A stretch of 64,000 nucleotides of DNA, from NCBI RefSeq assembly GCF_014652815.1, contig NZ_BMZN01000002.1:457734-521733 (forward strand), given 5' to 3'. The stretch comes from Alcaligenes pakistanensis. Its GTDB lineage: Bacteria > Pseudomonadota > Gammaproteobacteria > Burkholderiales > Burkholderiaceae_B. Shown here in pieces: positions 38,638 through 47,587 of this stretch. Every line of letters starts with the position of its first letter. The stretch's first letter is position 1. The translations under genes were made by a program, and so were the position numbers. The notes beneath the pieces are model-generated. The model ran no database searches. It was not told where the DNA came from and saw only the letters and a program-made list of their open reading frames with translations.

Positions 38638-39822
38638 ATGATGACCCCCATGACTGATGCTGCTCTTCTGATTCCTGGTTCTTGGCTAGGCATGATTGGA
38701 GGCGGCCAACTGGGCCGCATGTTCTGCCATAGCGCCCAAAGCCTGGGCTACAAAGTGGCGGTGCTGGACCCCGACACCCAAAGCCCGGCCGGTGCTGTAG
38801 CGGATCTGCATATCTGCGCGGCCTACGATGATGCGCAAGCGCTGGTCCGTTTGGGGGAACTGTGCCAAGCCGTCAGTACCGAGTTCGAAAACGTGCCTGC
38901 GCAGTCCTTGCTGACCCTGGCCCAGTACACACGTGTGACGCCTTCTGGCGATGCAGTGGGTATTGTGCAAGATCGTATTCGTGAAAAGGCTTTCATCTCG
39001 CAGGCAGGTGTGCCAGTGGCACCGTACGCCGCCATTGAGAGCCTGGATGATCTGCAAGCGGCTGACAGCGCCTTGTTCCCCGGTATCTTGAAGACGGCCC
39101 GTTTTGGCTATGACGGTAAAGGCCAGGCCCGTGTTGCGGATCGTGATCAAGCCCTGGCCGCTTTCAAAGAATTTGGTTCGCAAGCCTGTGTGCTGGAAGC
39201 CTTGCAACCCTTGAAGTCCGAGATATCCGTTGTCCTGGCCCGTGGTCTGGATGATCAGGTTAAAACCTTTCCCTGCGCACGCAATGAACACCGCGATGGC
39301 ATTTTGGCGGTGTCCACTGTCAGTGCCCAGTTCCAGGACGATGCCATGTCTGAACAGGCGCGTCAGGCAGCGGCAGCGATTGCCCGGACTCTGGATTACG
39401 TAGGCGTATTGTGTGTGGAGTTCTTCATTCTGGAAGACGGCCGCTGGCTGGCGAATGAAGTGGCACCGCGTCCGCATAATAGTGGGCACTACACCATGAA
39501 TGCGTGTGTCACCAGCCAGTTTGAACAGCAGGCACGAGTGATGGCTGCCTTGCCCCTGGGCGATACCCAGGCGCTGTGCCCATCCATGATGCTCAATATT
39601 CTGGGCGATATCTGGTTTGATGCTCAAGGCCAGATGCGTGAACCCGATTGGGCCGCCTTGTTGGCTGTGCCGGGTGTGTCTTTGCACCTGTATGGCAAAA
39701 CAGAAGCTCGCGCAGGCCGCAAAATGGGTCACGTCAATATTGTGGGCGAATCCGATCAGCAGGTGCGCGAGCGCACAGCACGAGCCGCTACCGCCTTGCA
39801 CATCGCTTTTGATCATGACTGA
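38638..39822 (+). CDS. purK: 5-(carboxyamino)imidazole ribonucleotide synthase
   Basis: PurK uses ATP and bicarbonate to make N5-CAIR for PurE. The ATP-grasp protein (~394 residues) has GMIGGGQLGRMF, STEFENVPAQSL, LKTARFGYDGKGQ and NEVAPRPHNSGHYT. The start is uncertain: GTG 38635 and ATG at 38638, 38641 and 38650 are all in frame, and none has a clear ribosome binding site. The 3' end overlaps tsaC by 8 bases. Confidence 0.95.
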   Translation: MMTPMTDAALLIPGSWLGMIGGGQLGRMFCHSAQSLGYKVAVLDPDTQSPAGAVADLHICAAYDDAQALVRLGELCQAVSTEFENVPAQSLLTLAQYTRVTPSGDAVGIVQDRIREKAFISQAGVPVAPYAAIESLDDLQAADSALFPGILKTARFGYDGKGQARVADRDQALAAFKEFGSQACVLEALQPLKSEISVVLARGLDDQVKTFPCARNEHRDGILAVSTVSAQFQDDAMSEQARQAAAAIARTLDYVGVLCVEFFILEDGRWLANEVAPRPHNSGHYTMNACVTSQFEQQARVMAALPLGDTQALCPSMMLNILGDIWFDAQGQMREPDWAALLAVPGVSLHLYGKTEARAGRKMGHVNIVGESDQQVRERTARAATALHIAFDHD

Positions 39823-40840
39823 TTCCACTCATAGCCCTTCTGGCCAGCAGATAGAGCACGCTGCCCATGTGCTGGCACAGGGGGGGCTGGTGGCTTTTCC
39901 GACCGAGACGGTTTACGGTTTGGGGGCGGATGCAGAAAACCCGGCTGCGGTGCAGCTGATTTACAAGGCCAAAGGCCGCCCAGCCAATCATCCCTTGATT
40001 GTGCATGTGGCACCCGGAGCCGACCTACGTTACTGGGTAACGGATGTTCCGCCGGTGGCGCAACAATTGATGGATGCCTTCTGGCCCGGTCCCTTGACCC
40101 TGATTCTGCCGCGTAACCCGGCCATCCCTGATACGGTCAGTGGTGGTCAAAGCAGCATCGGTATTCGTTGTCCGTCCCATCCTGTCGCCCAGGCTTTGCT
40201 TAAACGCATGGCTGAACTCAAGCCCACCGGACAGGCCGGAGTGGCTGCGCCCTCGGCCAATAAGTTTGGTCAGGTATCACCGACTGCCGCCAGCCATGTG
40301 CGTGACGAGTTTGCCGATATGAGTGCGGACGACTTGCTGATCGTGGAAGCGGGACCTTCAGAAGTGGGGATCGAGTCCACGATTGTGGATGTGTCGCGTA
40401 CCCAGCAAGGTGTCGGTGCCGTGCTGTTGCGGCCTGGTCATATCACAGCAGCCATGATTGCCGAAGTCATAGGCTATGAGCCTGCCAGCCCGGATCAACA
40501 AGCCCCTCAAGTATCGGGCAGCTTGAAAGCCCATTACGCGCCTCGCACGCCTTTGTCGTTATTTGACGAGAATCGTGCACCAGCGGTGCAGGCGGCCTTG
40601 GCCCAGGGTGGAAAACAGGCTGTGGTTGCCTTTGCCGCCTTACCGCCATTTTCGGCGGATGTACATGACTGGTATGTGTGTAGCAACGATGCGCAAGTGT
40701 ATGCCCAGGATTTGTACGCCATGCTGCGTCGCCTGGATCAAGGCCAGTACGAACATATTTGGGTGCAACGCTGCCCGGATACACCAGCCTGGCAGGCGGT
40801 CAATGACCGCCTGGGTCGCGCTGCAGCGGCCTTTGAGTAA
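39815..40840 (+). CDS. tsaC: L-threonylcarbamoyladenylate synthase, Sua5 type
   Basis: This enzyme makes threonylcarbamoyl-AMP for the t6A modification of ANN-decoding tRNAs. The N-terminal YrdC domain (about 10-215) has FPTETVYGLGADA, YKAKGRPANHPL, SIGIRCPSHP and APSANKFGQVSPT. A C-terminal Sua5 domain brings the length to 341 residues, so this is the long Sua5/YwlC form rather than short TsaC/YrdC. The ATG at 39815 overlaps the purK stop. The t6A-cyclising enzyme gene tcdA lies at 50912. Confidence 0.93.
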   Translation: MTDSTHSPSGQQIEHAAHVLAQGGLVAFPTETVYGLGADAENPAAVQLIYKAKGRPANHPLIVHVAPGADLRYWVTDVPPVAQQLMDAFWPGPLTLILPRNPAIPDTVSGGQSSIGIRCPSHPVAQALLKRMAELKPTGQAGVAAPSANKFGQVSPTAASHVRDEFADMSADDLLIVEAGPSEVGIESTIVDVSRTQQGVGAVLLRPGHITAAMIAEVIGYEPASPDQQAPQVSGSLKAHYAPRTPLSLFDENRAPAVQAALAQGGKQAVVAFAALPPFSADVHDWYVCSNDAQVYAQDLYAMLRRLDQGQYEHIWVQRCPDTPAWQAVNDRLGRAAAAFE

Positions 40841-40891
40841 GTCTGCTGTTTAAGTGGGCTGTGTGTTTCAGGAATTGAGAGCGGCCGCTGC

Positions 40892-41707
40892 TTAGCGGGC
40901 AGTCTGCTTCAGAAAGTCGGTAATTGCCTGGTTCACCTGTGCTTCCTTGTCGCGGTAGGGCAGGTGGCCACACTGCTCCAGCTCCAGCAGCTCGGTATGG
41001 GGCACCAGCTCTTTGATGCGGCGAATCTGTTCCAGCGTGCCGTATTCATCATCCACCCCCTGAATCGCTAGAATTGGGCAGGTAATGCGGCTGACGTCTT
41101 CTTCAATATTCCAGTCGCGGAACTGAGGGTCGGTCCACGTAGCGTTCCAGCCCCAGAAAGCCGATTCCACATTGTCGTGATAACGGCCCAGGCGTTCGCG
41201 TAAAAAGCCTTGCTCGTAGGCTTCGCGGGCGACCAGAATGCCGCGCAGGGAAATATCTTCCACAAACAGGTGCGGGGCCATGACCACAATGCCTTGCAGC
41301 TTGTCGCTAAAGCCGCTGGCCGCCAGCAGGGCGATCGAGCCGCCATCGCTATGGCCAAGCAGCACAATCGGGCGTTTTTTACCGTCTTCACCTAATTGTT
41401 CCAGCAATTGCGGCAGTACTTCCAGAGATTGCTCGTGCAAATAGTCTGGCTGTTTGGGGCCCTTGTCCTGACGCGGGGTGCTGCGGCCATAGCCATAGCG
41501 TGAATACATCAAGCCGCTACAGCCGGTTTGTTCGCACAACTGCGCCGGCCAGTCCTTCCACATTGCAATCGAGCCCAAACCTTCGTGCAGAAACACCAGC
41601 AAGGGGGCCGTATCCCGTTCAGGGGCAATACGTTGATACTCCAGCTGGATGGCCTGTGTGCCCTGAGTCAGGCTCGCAAATTGCAAAGATGAATCGAGTG
41701 TTGTCAT
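40892..41707 (-). CDS. Alpha/beta-fold hydrolase
   Basis: This 271-residue alpha/beta hydrolase has the oxyanion region VFLHEGLGSIAMW, the nucleophile Ser in LLGHSDGGSIAL, a likely Asp in IQGVDDEYGT and the catalytic His in CGHLPYRD. The start MTTLDSSLQ at 41707 is chosen; about 100 codons upstream are an open but unrelated GC-rich stretch overlapping palindromes. No signal peptide. The nearby MaoC and glutaryl-CoA dehydrogenase genes may hint at acyl-CoA or ester metabolism, but the substrate is unknown. Confidence 0.88.
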   Translation of the reverse strand: MTTLDSSLQFASLTQGTQAIQLEYQRIAPERDTAPLLVFLHEGLGSIAMWKDWPAQLCEQTGCSGLMYSRYGYGRSTPRQDKGPKQPDYLHEQSLEVLPQLLEQLGEDGKKRPIVLLGHSDGGSIALLAASGFSDKLQGIVVMAPHLFVEDISLRGILVAREAYEQGFLRERLGRYHDNVESAFWGWNATWTDPQFRDWNIEEDVSRITCPILAIQGVDDEYGTLEQIRRIKELVPHTELLELEQCGHLPYRDKEAQVNQAITDFLKQTAR

Positions 41708-41905
41708 AGCCGTTTTGTGTGCAGAAGCCCCGGACGAACTGGGCGCTAAAGTGATTAGGAAACTTCCTTTATGCCATAGATTGATCCGGGGCGCACTGGC
41801 TGGCCGGCCCTGGTCCCTGATGTGGACATTTTGCTGCTGTTTTGTACGCATTCTGGCGGGGGGCTGCAAATTTTGGCAGAGATGGTAGAGTGGCGCTCTC
41901 GATCT

Positions 41906-42000
41906 TTTTTTGCCGCCGGGCCGTCCCAAGGCTCGGCGCCCCCGGCAAAAAGCTCCCCCTTTTGGGGCAGCAAGCCAAAGGCGTAGCGTGGGGCTTTTTT
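41906..42000. repeat. Palindromic GC-rich element upstream of the MaoC gene
   Basis: It contains TTTTTGCCG (41906-41914) facing CGGCAAAAA (41943-41951), then CTCCCCCTTTTGGGG followed by CAGCAAGCC (41953-41976), and AAGCC (41972) facing GGCTT (41992) with a T-run to 42000. The middle block is similar, in inverted orientation, to the element at 42462-42492 on the other side of the gene. Confidence 0.6.
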
Positions 42001-42014
42001 GGTTGCACAACTAC

Positions 42015-42452
42015 ATGAAATTTGCTGAATTTGAAGTGGGCATGCTTATCAAGCATCCACTGGTTCCTGTGACTCGCGAAGAAATGCTGGAATTCGCCCA
42101 GAAGTACGATCCGCAGTCCTTTCACATTGACGACAAGCAAGCCGAGCAAGGCCACTGGGGCGGCTTGATTGCCAGCGGCTGGCTGACTTGCGGCAAAACC
42201 ATGCGTATGGCGGTGGACTCTGCCTTACATGACTCCGAGTCCTTTGGTTCCCCCGGCCTGGAACGCTTGCGCTGGGTCCTGCCGGTACGGGAGGGCGACT
42301 CCATCCGTCTGGAAGCCACCGTCCTGTCCAAGCGTGTGTCCAGCAGTCGTTCAGATCTGGGCATCGTTCGCTGGAGCTGGAATGTCTACAACCAGCGCGA
42401 TGAACTGGTGCTGGAGCTGGAAGCCACCAGCATGTTTGAACTGAAGCCTTAA
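42015..42452 (+). CDS. MaoC-family (R)-hydratase/dehydratase
   Basis: This 145-residue hot-dog-fold protein shows the hydratase-2 motif in EMLEFAQKYDPQSFHIDDKQA, where the Asp and His of YDPQSFHID are the catalytic pair, and GGLIASGWLT. Such proteins hydrate enoyl-CoA thioesters, though many stand-alone members have no proven substrate. The ATG at 42015 gives the family N-terminus MKFAEFEVGM; there is no good ribosome binding site. The gene is bracketed by inverted palindromic elements. Confidence 0.88.
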   Translation: MKFAEFEVGMLIKHPLVPVTREEMLEFAQKYDPQSFHIDDKQAEQGHWGGLIASGWLTCGKTMRMAVDSALHDSESFGSPGLERLRWVLPVREGDSIRLEATVLSKRVSSSRSDLGIVRWSWNVYNQRDELVLELEATSMFELKP

Positions 42453-42461
42453 GGTACTTTT

Positions 42462-42492
42462 AGCTCGCCGCCCCCAAAAAGGGGGGGGGCAA
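42462..42492. repeat. C5-A5-G9 palindrome downstream of the MaoC gene
   Basis: CTCGCCGCCCCC, five A (42476-42480) and nine G (42481-42489) then C. Read on the minus strand it gives C9-T5-G5-CGGCGAGC, closely like CTCCCCCTTTTGGGGCAGCAAGC at 41953-41975. It lies between convergent MaoC and glutaryl-CoA dehydrogenase genes. Confidence 0.65.
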
Positions 42493-42529
42493 GGGCAAAA
42501 CAGGTTGTTCTGCCTTTAGCGAGTCTGAT

Positions 42530-43723
42530 TTAGAAGAAGGCTTGAATCCCCGTTTGGGCACGACCCAGGATCAAGGCGTGGACATCGTGGGTGCCTTCAT
42601 AGGTGTTCACCACTTCCAGATTGACCAGATGGCGGGCGATACCGAACTCGTCAGAGATGCCGTTGCCACCCAGCATATCGCGTGCCAGACGGGCAATGTC
42701 CAGCGCCTTGCCGCAGGAATTGCGTTTCATGATGGACGTGATTTCCACTGCGCCCGTGCCTTCGTCTTTCATGCGCCCCAGACGCAAGCAGCCTTGTAGC
42801 GCCAGCGTGATCTCGGTTTGCATATCGGCCAGTTTTTTCTGGATTAATTGATTCGCCGCTAAAGGGCGGCCAAACTGCTTACGGTCCAATGTGTACTGGC
42901 GGGCGGTATGCCAGCAGGATTCAGCCGCGCCCAATGCGCCCCAGGCAATACCAAAGCGGGCAGAGTTCAGGCAGGTGAACGGCCCACGCAAGCCCGATAC
43001 ATTGGGCAGCATCTGGCTATCTGCAATGTCCACATCGGCCATCACAATCTCGCCGGTTAGCGAGGCTCGCAAGCCCACTTTGCCGTGAATGGCGGGAGTG
43101 GACAGGCCTTTCATACCCTTTTCCAGAATAAAGCCACGAATCTTGCCATCGTCCTCACCACCGACGACCTTGGCCCAGACGACGAATACGTCGGCAATGG
43201 GGGAGTTGGTAATCCAGGTCTTGTTGCCGCTCAGGCGATAGCCGCCATCCACTTTGAGTGCGCGGCACTCCATCGCGCCAGGGTCTGAGCCATGATTGGG
43301 CTCGGTCAGGCCAAAGCAACCAATCCATTGACCGCTAGCCAGCTTGGGCAGGTATTTTTGTTTTTGCTCTTCGCTACCGAATTCAAAAATCGGCACCATC
43401 ACCAGTGAGGACTGCACGCTCATCATGGAACGGTAGCCCGAGTCCACACGCTCCACTTCGCGGGCGATCAAACCGTAGCTGACATAGTTCAGACCGGCGC
43501 CACCATAGGCCTCAGGAATGGTGGCTCCCAACAAGCCCAGTTCACCCATCTCGGCAAAGATGGCCGGGTCAGTCTGTTCGTGGCGAAAGGCCTCCAGCAC
43601 GCGCGGCAACAGCTTTTCCTGCGCATAAACGTGGGCTGCGTCGCGCACCATACGTTCTTCATCGCTCAACTGTTGATTCAGCAGTAGAGGGTCGTCCCAA
43701 TGGAAGGAGGGATTGGCAGACAT
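42530..43723 (-). CDS. gcdH: Glutaryl-CoA dehydrogenase
   Basis: This acyl-CoA dehydrogenase oxidises and decarboxylates glutaryl-CoA to crotonyl-CoA in lysine, tryptophan and glutarate breakdown. The 397-residue product has the glutaryl-specific features [18 protein letters not shown] at the start, the [12 protein letters not shown] segment with the substrate-binding Arg-Ser just before, [14 protein letters not shown], and the catalytic Glu (about 376) in [17 protein letters not shown]. It is divergent from a LysR gene across a region with two dyads. Confidence 0.94.
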   Translation of the reverse strand: MSANPSFHWDDPLLLNQQLSDEERMVRDAAHVYAQEKLLPRVLEAFRHEQTDPAIFAEMGELGLLGATIPEAYGGAGLNYVSYGLIAREVERVDSGYRSMMSVQSSLVMVPIFEFGSEEQKQKYLPKLASGQWIGCFGLTEPNHGSDPGAMECRALKVDGGYRLSGNKTWITNSPIADVFVVWAKVVGGEDDGKIRGFILEKGMKGLSTPAIHGKVGLRASLTGEIVMADVDIADSQMLPNVSGLRGPFTCLNSARFGIAWGALGAAESCWHTARQYTLDRKQFGRPLAANQLIQKKLADMQTEITLALQGCLRLGRMKDEGTGAVEITSIMKRNSCGKALDIARLARDMLGGNGISDEFGIARHLVNLEVVNTYEGTHDVHALILGRAQTGIQAFF

Positions 43724-43887
43724 AGAGGTACTCCGGGAAGATCAATACGGTCAGTCAAATGAGGCCGGCGAGGACGCCATTGGTCTGGAAAATGGAAAAG
43801 AGCAGCTTGAGTATCGCTGATGGTGGCTGGCCGCGGCACTATCAGGCGCTGGCAAGCAGGCGATATCAATATAAAGTCTCAGCATAG

Positions 43888-43937
43888 TGTGCATAAAGCG
43901 CACAAGGCAATTGATAAAATTGCACAATATCGTGTGC
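43888..43937. promoter_or_regulatory. Paired dyads between gcdH and its divergent LysR gene
   Basis: TGTGC-N7-GCACA (43888-43904) and GCACA-N6-TGTGC (43922-43937) lie about 33 bases apart centre to centre, near three helical turns. Their half-sites are the same pentamer in opposite order. They sit in the 279-base divergent gap, a likely binding site for the LysR protein controlling gcdH. Confidence 0.55.
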
Positions 43938-44002
43938 TTGCGTAACGATCCCGTCAGGGCCGTTGTTGGACAGGACAGAGATTTCAATCAAGAGGGAAAC
44001 GA

Positions 44003-44884
44003 ATGAGACAAGGCGTGCCCAGTTTGGGTGCATTACAGGCTTTTGAGGCAACGGCCCGCTTGGGGACGTTTTCGCGTGCGGCCGAGGAACTGTCTTTGAC
44101 GCATAGCGCGGTGTATAGACAAGTTAGTGGCCTGGAGCAGCGTCTGGGTGTGAGCTTGTTGACACGTGTGCGTCGTCGGCTGGTGCTGACTCCGGCGGGG
44201 CGGGACTATGCCGCCCGTATCCGCCATCACCTGGAGCAGATCGGTAAAGACACGTTCAGCCTGATTGCACGTGCCGGAGTGGGCCGTAGCATCCATCTGG
44301 CTGTGCTGCCTACCTTGTCGACCGTGTGGCTGATGCCGCGTCTGGCCCTTTTCTCCCAGAGCCATCCCGATATCACGGTTAGCCTGTCAGTGCGTACTAC
44401 TCCGTTTCAGTTTGGTGACCACCCCTTTGATGCTGCCATTTATCATGGGCGGCAGTTATGGCCGCAAACCGAAGGTATCAAGCTCTTTGATGAAGGTGAC
44501 TTGGTGCCGGTTTGCTCGCCCAAGCTGGCAGCCAGTGGTGACTGGCACAAGCTGGTTCACCTGCACATGTCGACGCGGCCGGATAGCTGGGCAGATTGGT
44601 ATCGCTCCGCTGGTCTGGAGCCCGATCTGCGTGTCAGCTCCGGCCCACGCTATGAGCTGTTCAGTTTAGTGATGGCGGCACTGCAAGCGGATATGGGGCT
44701 GGCCCTGATGCCGCGCTTTTTGGTGCAACAGGCCCTGGACCAAGGAGAGCTGATCATGCCGGTACCCCATGCCATGCCTGTCAGCGAAGCCTATTTTTTT
44801 AGTTATCCCACGGCCAATGAGCCCAGTGACGCGGTGTTATTGCTGGAACAATGGCTGCTGGTGCAAGAAAAGGAGAACACATGA
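44003..44884 (+). CDS. LysR-type regulator, likely of gcdH
   Basis: This 293-residue GcvA-type LysR protein begins MRQGVPSLGALQAFEATARL, with the helix-turn-helix in GTFSRAAEELSLTHSAVYRQ and a C-terminal effector domain. Divergence from gcdH is the classical target arrangement and matches the known layout of gcdR/gcdH in Pseudomonas and Burkholderia relatives. Its TGA (44882-44884) overlaps the ATG of ggt, so it is also co-translated with that gene. Confidence 0.92.
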   Translation: MRQGVPSLGALQAFEATARLGTFSRAAEELSLTHSAVYRQVSGLEQRLGVSLLTRVRRRLVLTPAGRDYAARIRHHLEQIGKDTFSLIARAGVGRSIHLAVLPTLSTVWLMPRLALFSQSHPDITVSLSVRTTPFQFGDHPFDAAIYHGRQLWPQTEGIKLFDEGDLVPVCSPKLAASGDWHKLVHLHMSTRPDSWADWYRSAGLEPDLRVSSGPRYELFSLVMAALQADMGLALMPRFLVQQALDQGELIMPVPHAMPVSEAYFFSYPTANEPSDAVLLLEQWLLVQEKENT

Positions 44885-46626
44885 GACTGCATTGGAAACC
44901 CCGCGTCGTGCTGGGAGCGCTGGCTGTAGCCTTGGCCTTGCCTACTCAGGCCAAGCAGAACCTAAGCCAGCACTTGAACCCCGAAGCAGCCAGCAGCTAT
45001 GCGCAACGCGATAAGGTGGTGAGTAGCAAAAGCATGGTGGTGACGGCGCATCCTCTGGCAAGCCGCGCTGGTTTGCGCATGTTGGAGCAGGGTGGCAGTG
45101 CGGTGGATGCGGCGATTGCCAGTCAACTGGTTTTGGGCTTGGTGGAACCCCAATCCTCCGGGGTGGGTGGGGGCGGTTTCTTGCTGATGTTTCAGCCTAA
45201 GTCTGGCTTGTTGAGTTACGACGGGCGCGAGACTGTACCTGCTGCCAGCAGCCTGGACCGCTTCGAGTTGGACGGTAAAACCATGTCCTTCAAGCAGGCG
45301 GTTAATAGCGGTCGCTCGGTGGGGGTACCAGGTTTGATGCGTGCCTTGGAGTTGATGCATCAGGATGGCGGTGTCTTGCCTTGGGCTCAGCTGTTTGACC
45401 CAGCCATTGAATTGGCCGAAGGCGGCTTTGAAGTCAGCCCGCGCTTGCATGCCCTGATTGCCGACAACCCGGAGCTGGCTGATAAGGCCGCTACCCGAGC
45501 TTATTTCCTGGATGGGCAAGGCAAACCGTGGCCGGTGGGTCATCGTCTGCACAATAAAGAATACGCACAAGTGTTGCGTGTGCTGGCTAAGTACGGGGCG
45601 CAGGCGTTTTACAGTGGTGATCTGGCTCGCGATATGGTGGCTGCCGTGGAGGCCGATCCCATTGCCGGAGATTTAACCGAGTCGGATCTGCGCGATTATC
45701 GTGCCTTGCGACGTGAACCGCTCTGTATGGACTGGCAGCAATGGGCCCTGTGCGGCATGGCACCACCCAGTTCTGGCCCGATCAGCGTGATGCAGATGCT
45801 GGGTATCTTGCAGCACACGCCTATTGCCTCTGCAAACCCCCAGTCAGCCGAAGCGATCCATTATTTCTCCGAGGCAGGTCGTCTGGCTTTTGCCGACCGG
45901 GACGCCTGGGTTGCAGACCCTGCGTTTGTGTCTGTGCCGCAGCAGGCTTTGTTGGCCCCGGAGTATCTGAAATCGCGTGCCGCCTTGATTCAGGCTGATC
46001 GTTCCATGGGCCACGCCCAGCCGGGCAAGCCCCTGGCGGATTCGCAAGCAGCCACTGACAATACGCCGGAGCTGCCATCGACTACGCATGTGTCAGTGGC
46101 GGATGCTAATGGACAGGTGGTGTCCATGACGACCTCGGTGGAATCGGCTTTTGGCAGCAAGATTATGGTGCGTGGTTTCTTGCTGAACAATCAGCTGACG
46201 GACTTTGCTTTAAGCCCCAAAGATGAGATGGGACGTTTGTCTGTGAACCGAGTGGAGCCGGGTAAACGTCCACGCAGCTCTATGGCACCCATGATCGTGA
46301 TGCAGGATGGTCGTCCTGTGATTGCTGTGGGCTCGCCCGGTGGCAGCGCCATCATTCCTTACGTGGCTCAGGCGTTGACCGGTATGTTGATCTGGAACCT
46401 GGATGCGCAAGAAGCCGTCAGCCTGCCGCACTATGGCAGCCGTAACTGGGCAACAGAACTGGAGGCGGGAGCCTCTGTGACAGAGCAGTCCCAAGCCTTG
46501 CGAGCGATGGGGCACGAGGTTCGTGAACAGCCTTTTCCCAGCGGTACGCATGTGATTCGCTGGACCAAGGAAGGGCTGGAGGCCGGGGTAGACCCGAGGC
46601 GTGAAGGTTTGGCGTTAGGGCAATAA
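44881..46626 (+). CDS. ggt: Gamma-glutamyltransferase
   Basis: This periplasmic, self-cleaving N-terminal-nucleophile enzyme removes or transfers the gamma-glutamyl group of glutathione and related amides. The 581-residue precursor has a signal peptide (to about residue 24, ending PTQA) and GVGGGGFLLM. The processing site is LPSTTHVSV, where Thr401 becomes the nucleophile, and GSPGGSAIIPYV follows. The AAGGAG before 44881 lies inside the LysR gene, and the starts/stops overlap as ATGA. A bidirectional terminator follows. Confidence 0.95.
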   Translation: MRLHWKPRVVLGALAVALALPTQAKQNLSQHLNPEAASSYAQRDKVVSSKSMVVTAHPLASRAGLRMLEQGGSAVDAAIASQLVLGLVEPQSSGVGGGGFLLMFQPKSGLLSYDGRETVPAASSLDRFELDGKTMSFKQAVNSGRSVGVPGLMRALELMHQDGGVLPWAQLFDPAIELAEGGFEVSPRLHALIADNPELADKAATRAYFLDGQGKPWPVGHRLHNKEYAQVLRVLAKYGAQAFYSGDLARDMVAAVEADPIAGDLTESDLRDYRALRREPLCMDWQQWALCGMAPPSSGPISVMQMLGILQHTPIASANPQSAEAIHYFSEAGRLAFADRDAWVADPAFVSVPQQALLAPEYLKSRAALIQADRSMGHAQPGKPLADSQAATDNTPELPSTTHVSVADANGQVVSMTTSVESAFGSKIMVRGFLLNNQLTDFALSPKDEMGRLSVNRVEPGKRPRSSMAPMIVMQDGRPVIAVGSPGGSAIIPYVAQALTGMLIWNLDAQEAVSLPHYGSRNWATELEAGASVTEQSQALRAMGHEVREQPFPSGTHVIRWTKEGLEAGVDPRREGLALGQ

Positions 46627-46630
46627 AAAA

Positions 46631-46670
46631 GCCCTCAATGCCGTGGATCTGCATCCGCGGCATTGAGGGC
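46631..46670. terminator. Bidirectional terminator between ggt and purU
   Basis: GCCCTCAATGCCG (46631-46643) pairs perfectly with CGGCATTGAGGGC (46658-46670). An A-run lies before it and a T-rich tail after it, so it can serve both convergent genes. Confidence 0.85.
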
Positions 46671-46707
46671 CTTATTTTTGGGCTTAAGACTGGCTTAAGC
46701 CTGCTGC

Positions 46708-47556
46708 TTAGCGGAACACCACGGTGCGCTGATCGTTTAGCAAAATACGATGCTCAACGTGCGCACGCACGGCGCGGGCCAGAACCAGAGATTCCACATC
46801 GCTACCGATCTGTGTCAGTTCAGTCGGGCTGACGGCATGGGTCACGTGTTCAACGTCCTGCTCGATGATCGGGCCTTCGTCCAGATCAGCCGTCACGTAG
46901 TGAGCGGTGGCACCAATAATCTTCACACCGCGAGCATGAGCCTGGTGGTAGGGACGTGCTCCCTTGAAGCTCGGCAAGAAGCTGTGGTGAATATTGATGG
47001 CACGGCCAGATAAAGACTGGCACAGATTGGTGGACAGAATCTGCATGTAGCGGGCTAGCACAACCAGATCAACTTTCAGATCACGAGCTAGGTCGATGAT
47101 TTGCTGTTCTTGCTCGGGACGGGTTTCCGGTGTCACCGGCAGGTGATGGAAAGGAATGCCGTAGGAAGAAGCCAGACCGGCGTGGTCAGTGTGGTTGGAG
47201 GCCACGGCAGCAATTTCAACCGGCAACTGGCCGCTGTGGGCGCGGAACAGCAGATCGTTCAGGCAATGGCCTTGGCGGCTGACCAGAATCAGCAAACGGG
47301 CTTTGCGCTGGGCATCATAAATATTGGCTTCCATGCCGAATTTTTCAGCTATGGGCGCAAAACCGGCTTGCAGGGCGTTGACGTCCTGCTTTTCAGGTAG
47401 AGAAAACTGAATACGCAGGAAAAAGCGGTTGGTGGCGGCGTCGCCAAACTGCTGGGCCTCAAGAATGTTGCCGTTCTGCTCAAGCAGCCAGCCCGATACG
47501 TTGTGGACAATGCCGGTACGATCCGGGCAGGATAGGGTCAAGATGTAATCGTTCAT
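46708..47556 (-). CDS. purU: Formyltetrahydrofolate deformylase
   Basis: PurU hydrolyses 10-formyltetrahydrofolate to formate and tetrahydrofolate, feeding formate to purine synthesis and balancing folates. The 282-residue protein has an N-terminal ACT domain (about 1-85, YILTLSCPDRTGIVHNVSGW) and a formyltransferase domain with INIHHSFLPSFKGARPYHQA and GATAHYVTADLDEGPII, which carry the catalytic Asn, His and Asp. The ATG at 47556 is chosen; the frame extends to 47628 without family support. Confidence 0.95.
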   Translation of the reverse strand: MNDYILTLSCPDRTGIVHNVSGWLLEQNGNILEAQQFGDAATNRFFLRIQFSLPEKQDVNALQAGFAPIAEKFGMEANIYDAQRKARLLILVSRQGHCLNDLLFRAHSGQLPVEIAAVASNHTDHAGLASSYGIPFHHLPVTPETRPEQEQQIIDLARDLKVDLVVLARYMQILSTNLCQSLSGRAINIHHSFLPSFKGARPYHQAHARGVKIIGATAHYVTADLDEGPIIEQDVEHVTHAVSPTELTQIGSDVESLVLARAVRAHVEHRILLNDQRTVVFR

Positions 47557-47587
47557 CGACAGTATTGTAAAGATTTCAGAAGAGTTT

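Noticed and set aside
38686..39828. 380-codon minus-strand frame opposite purK
   Set aside because: Antisense to purK; no independent support.
41708..42010. N-terminal extension of the alpha/beta hydrolase by about 100 codons
   Set aside because: The extension runs through palindromic GC-rich sequence, has no family similarity and no ribosome binding site; the start at 41707 gives a normal hydrolase length.
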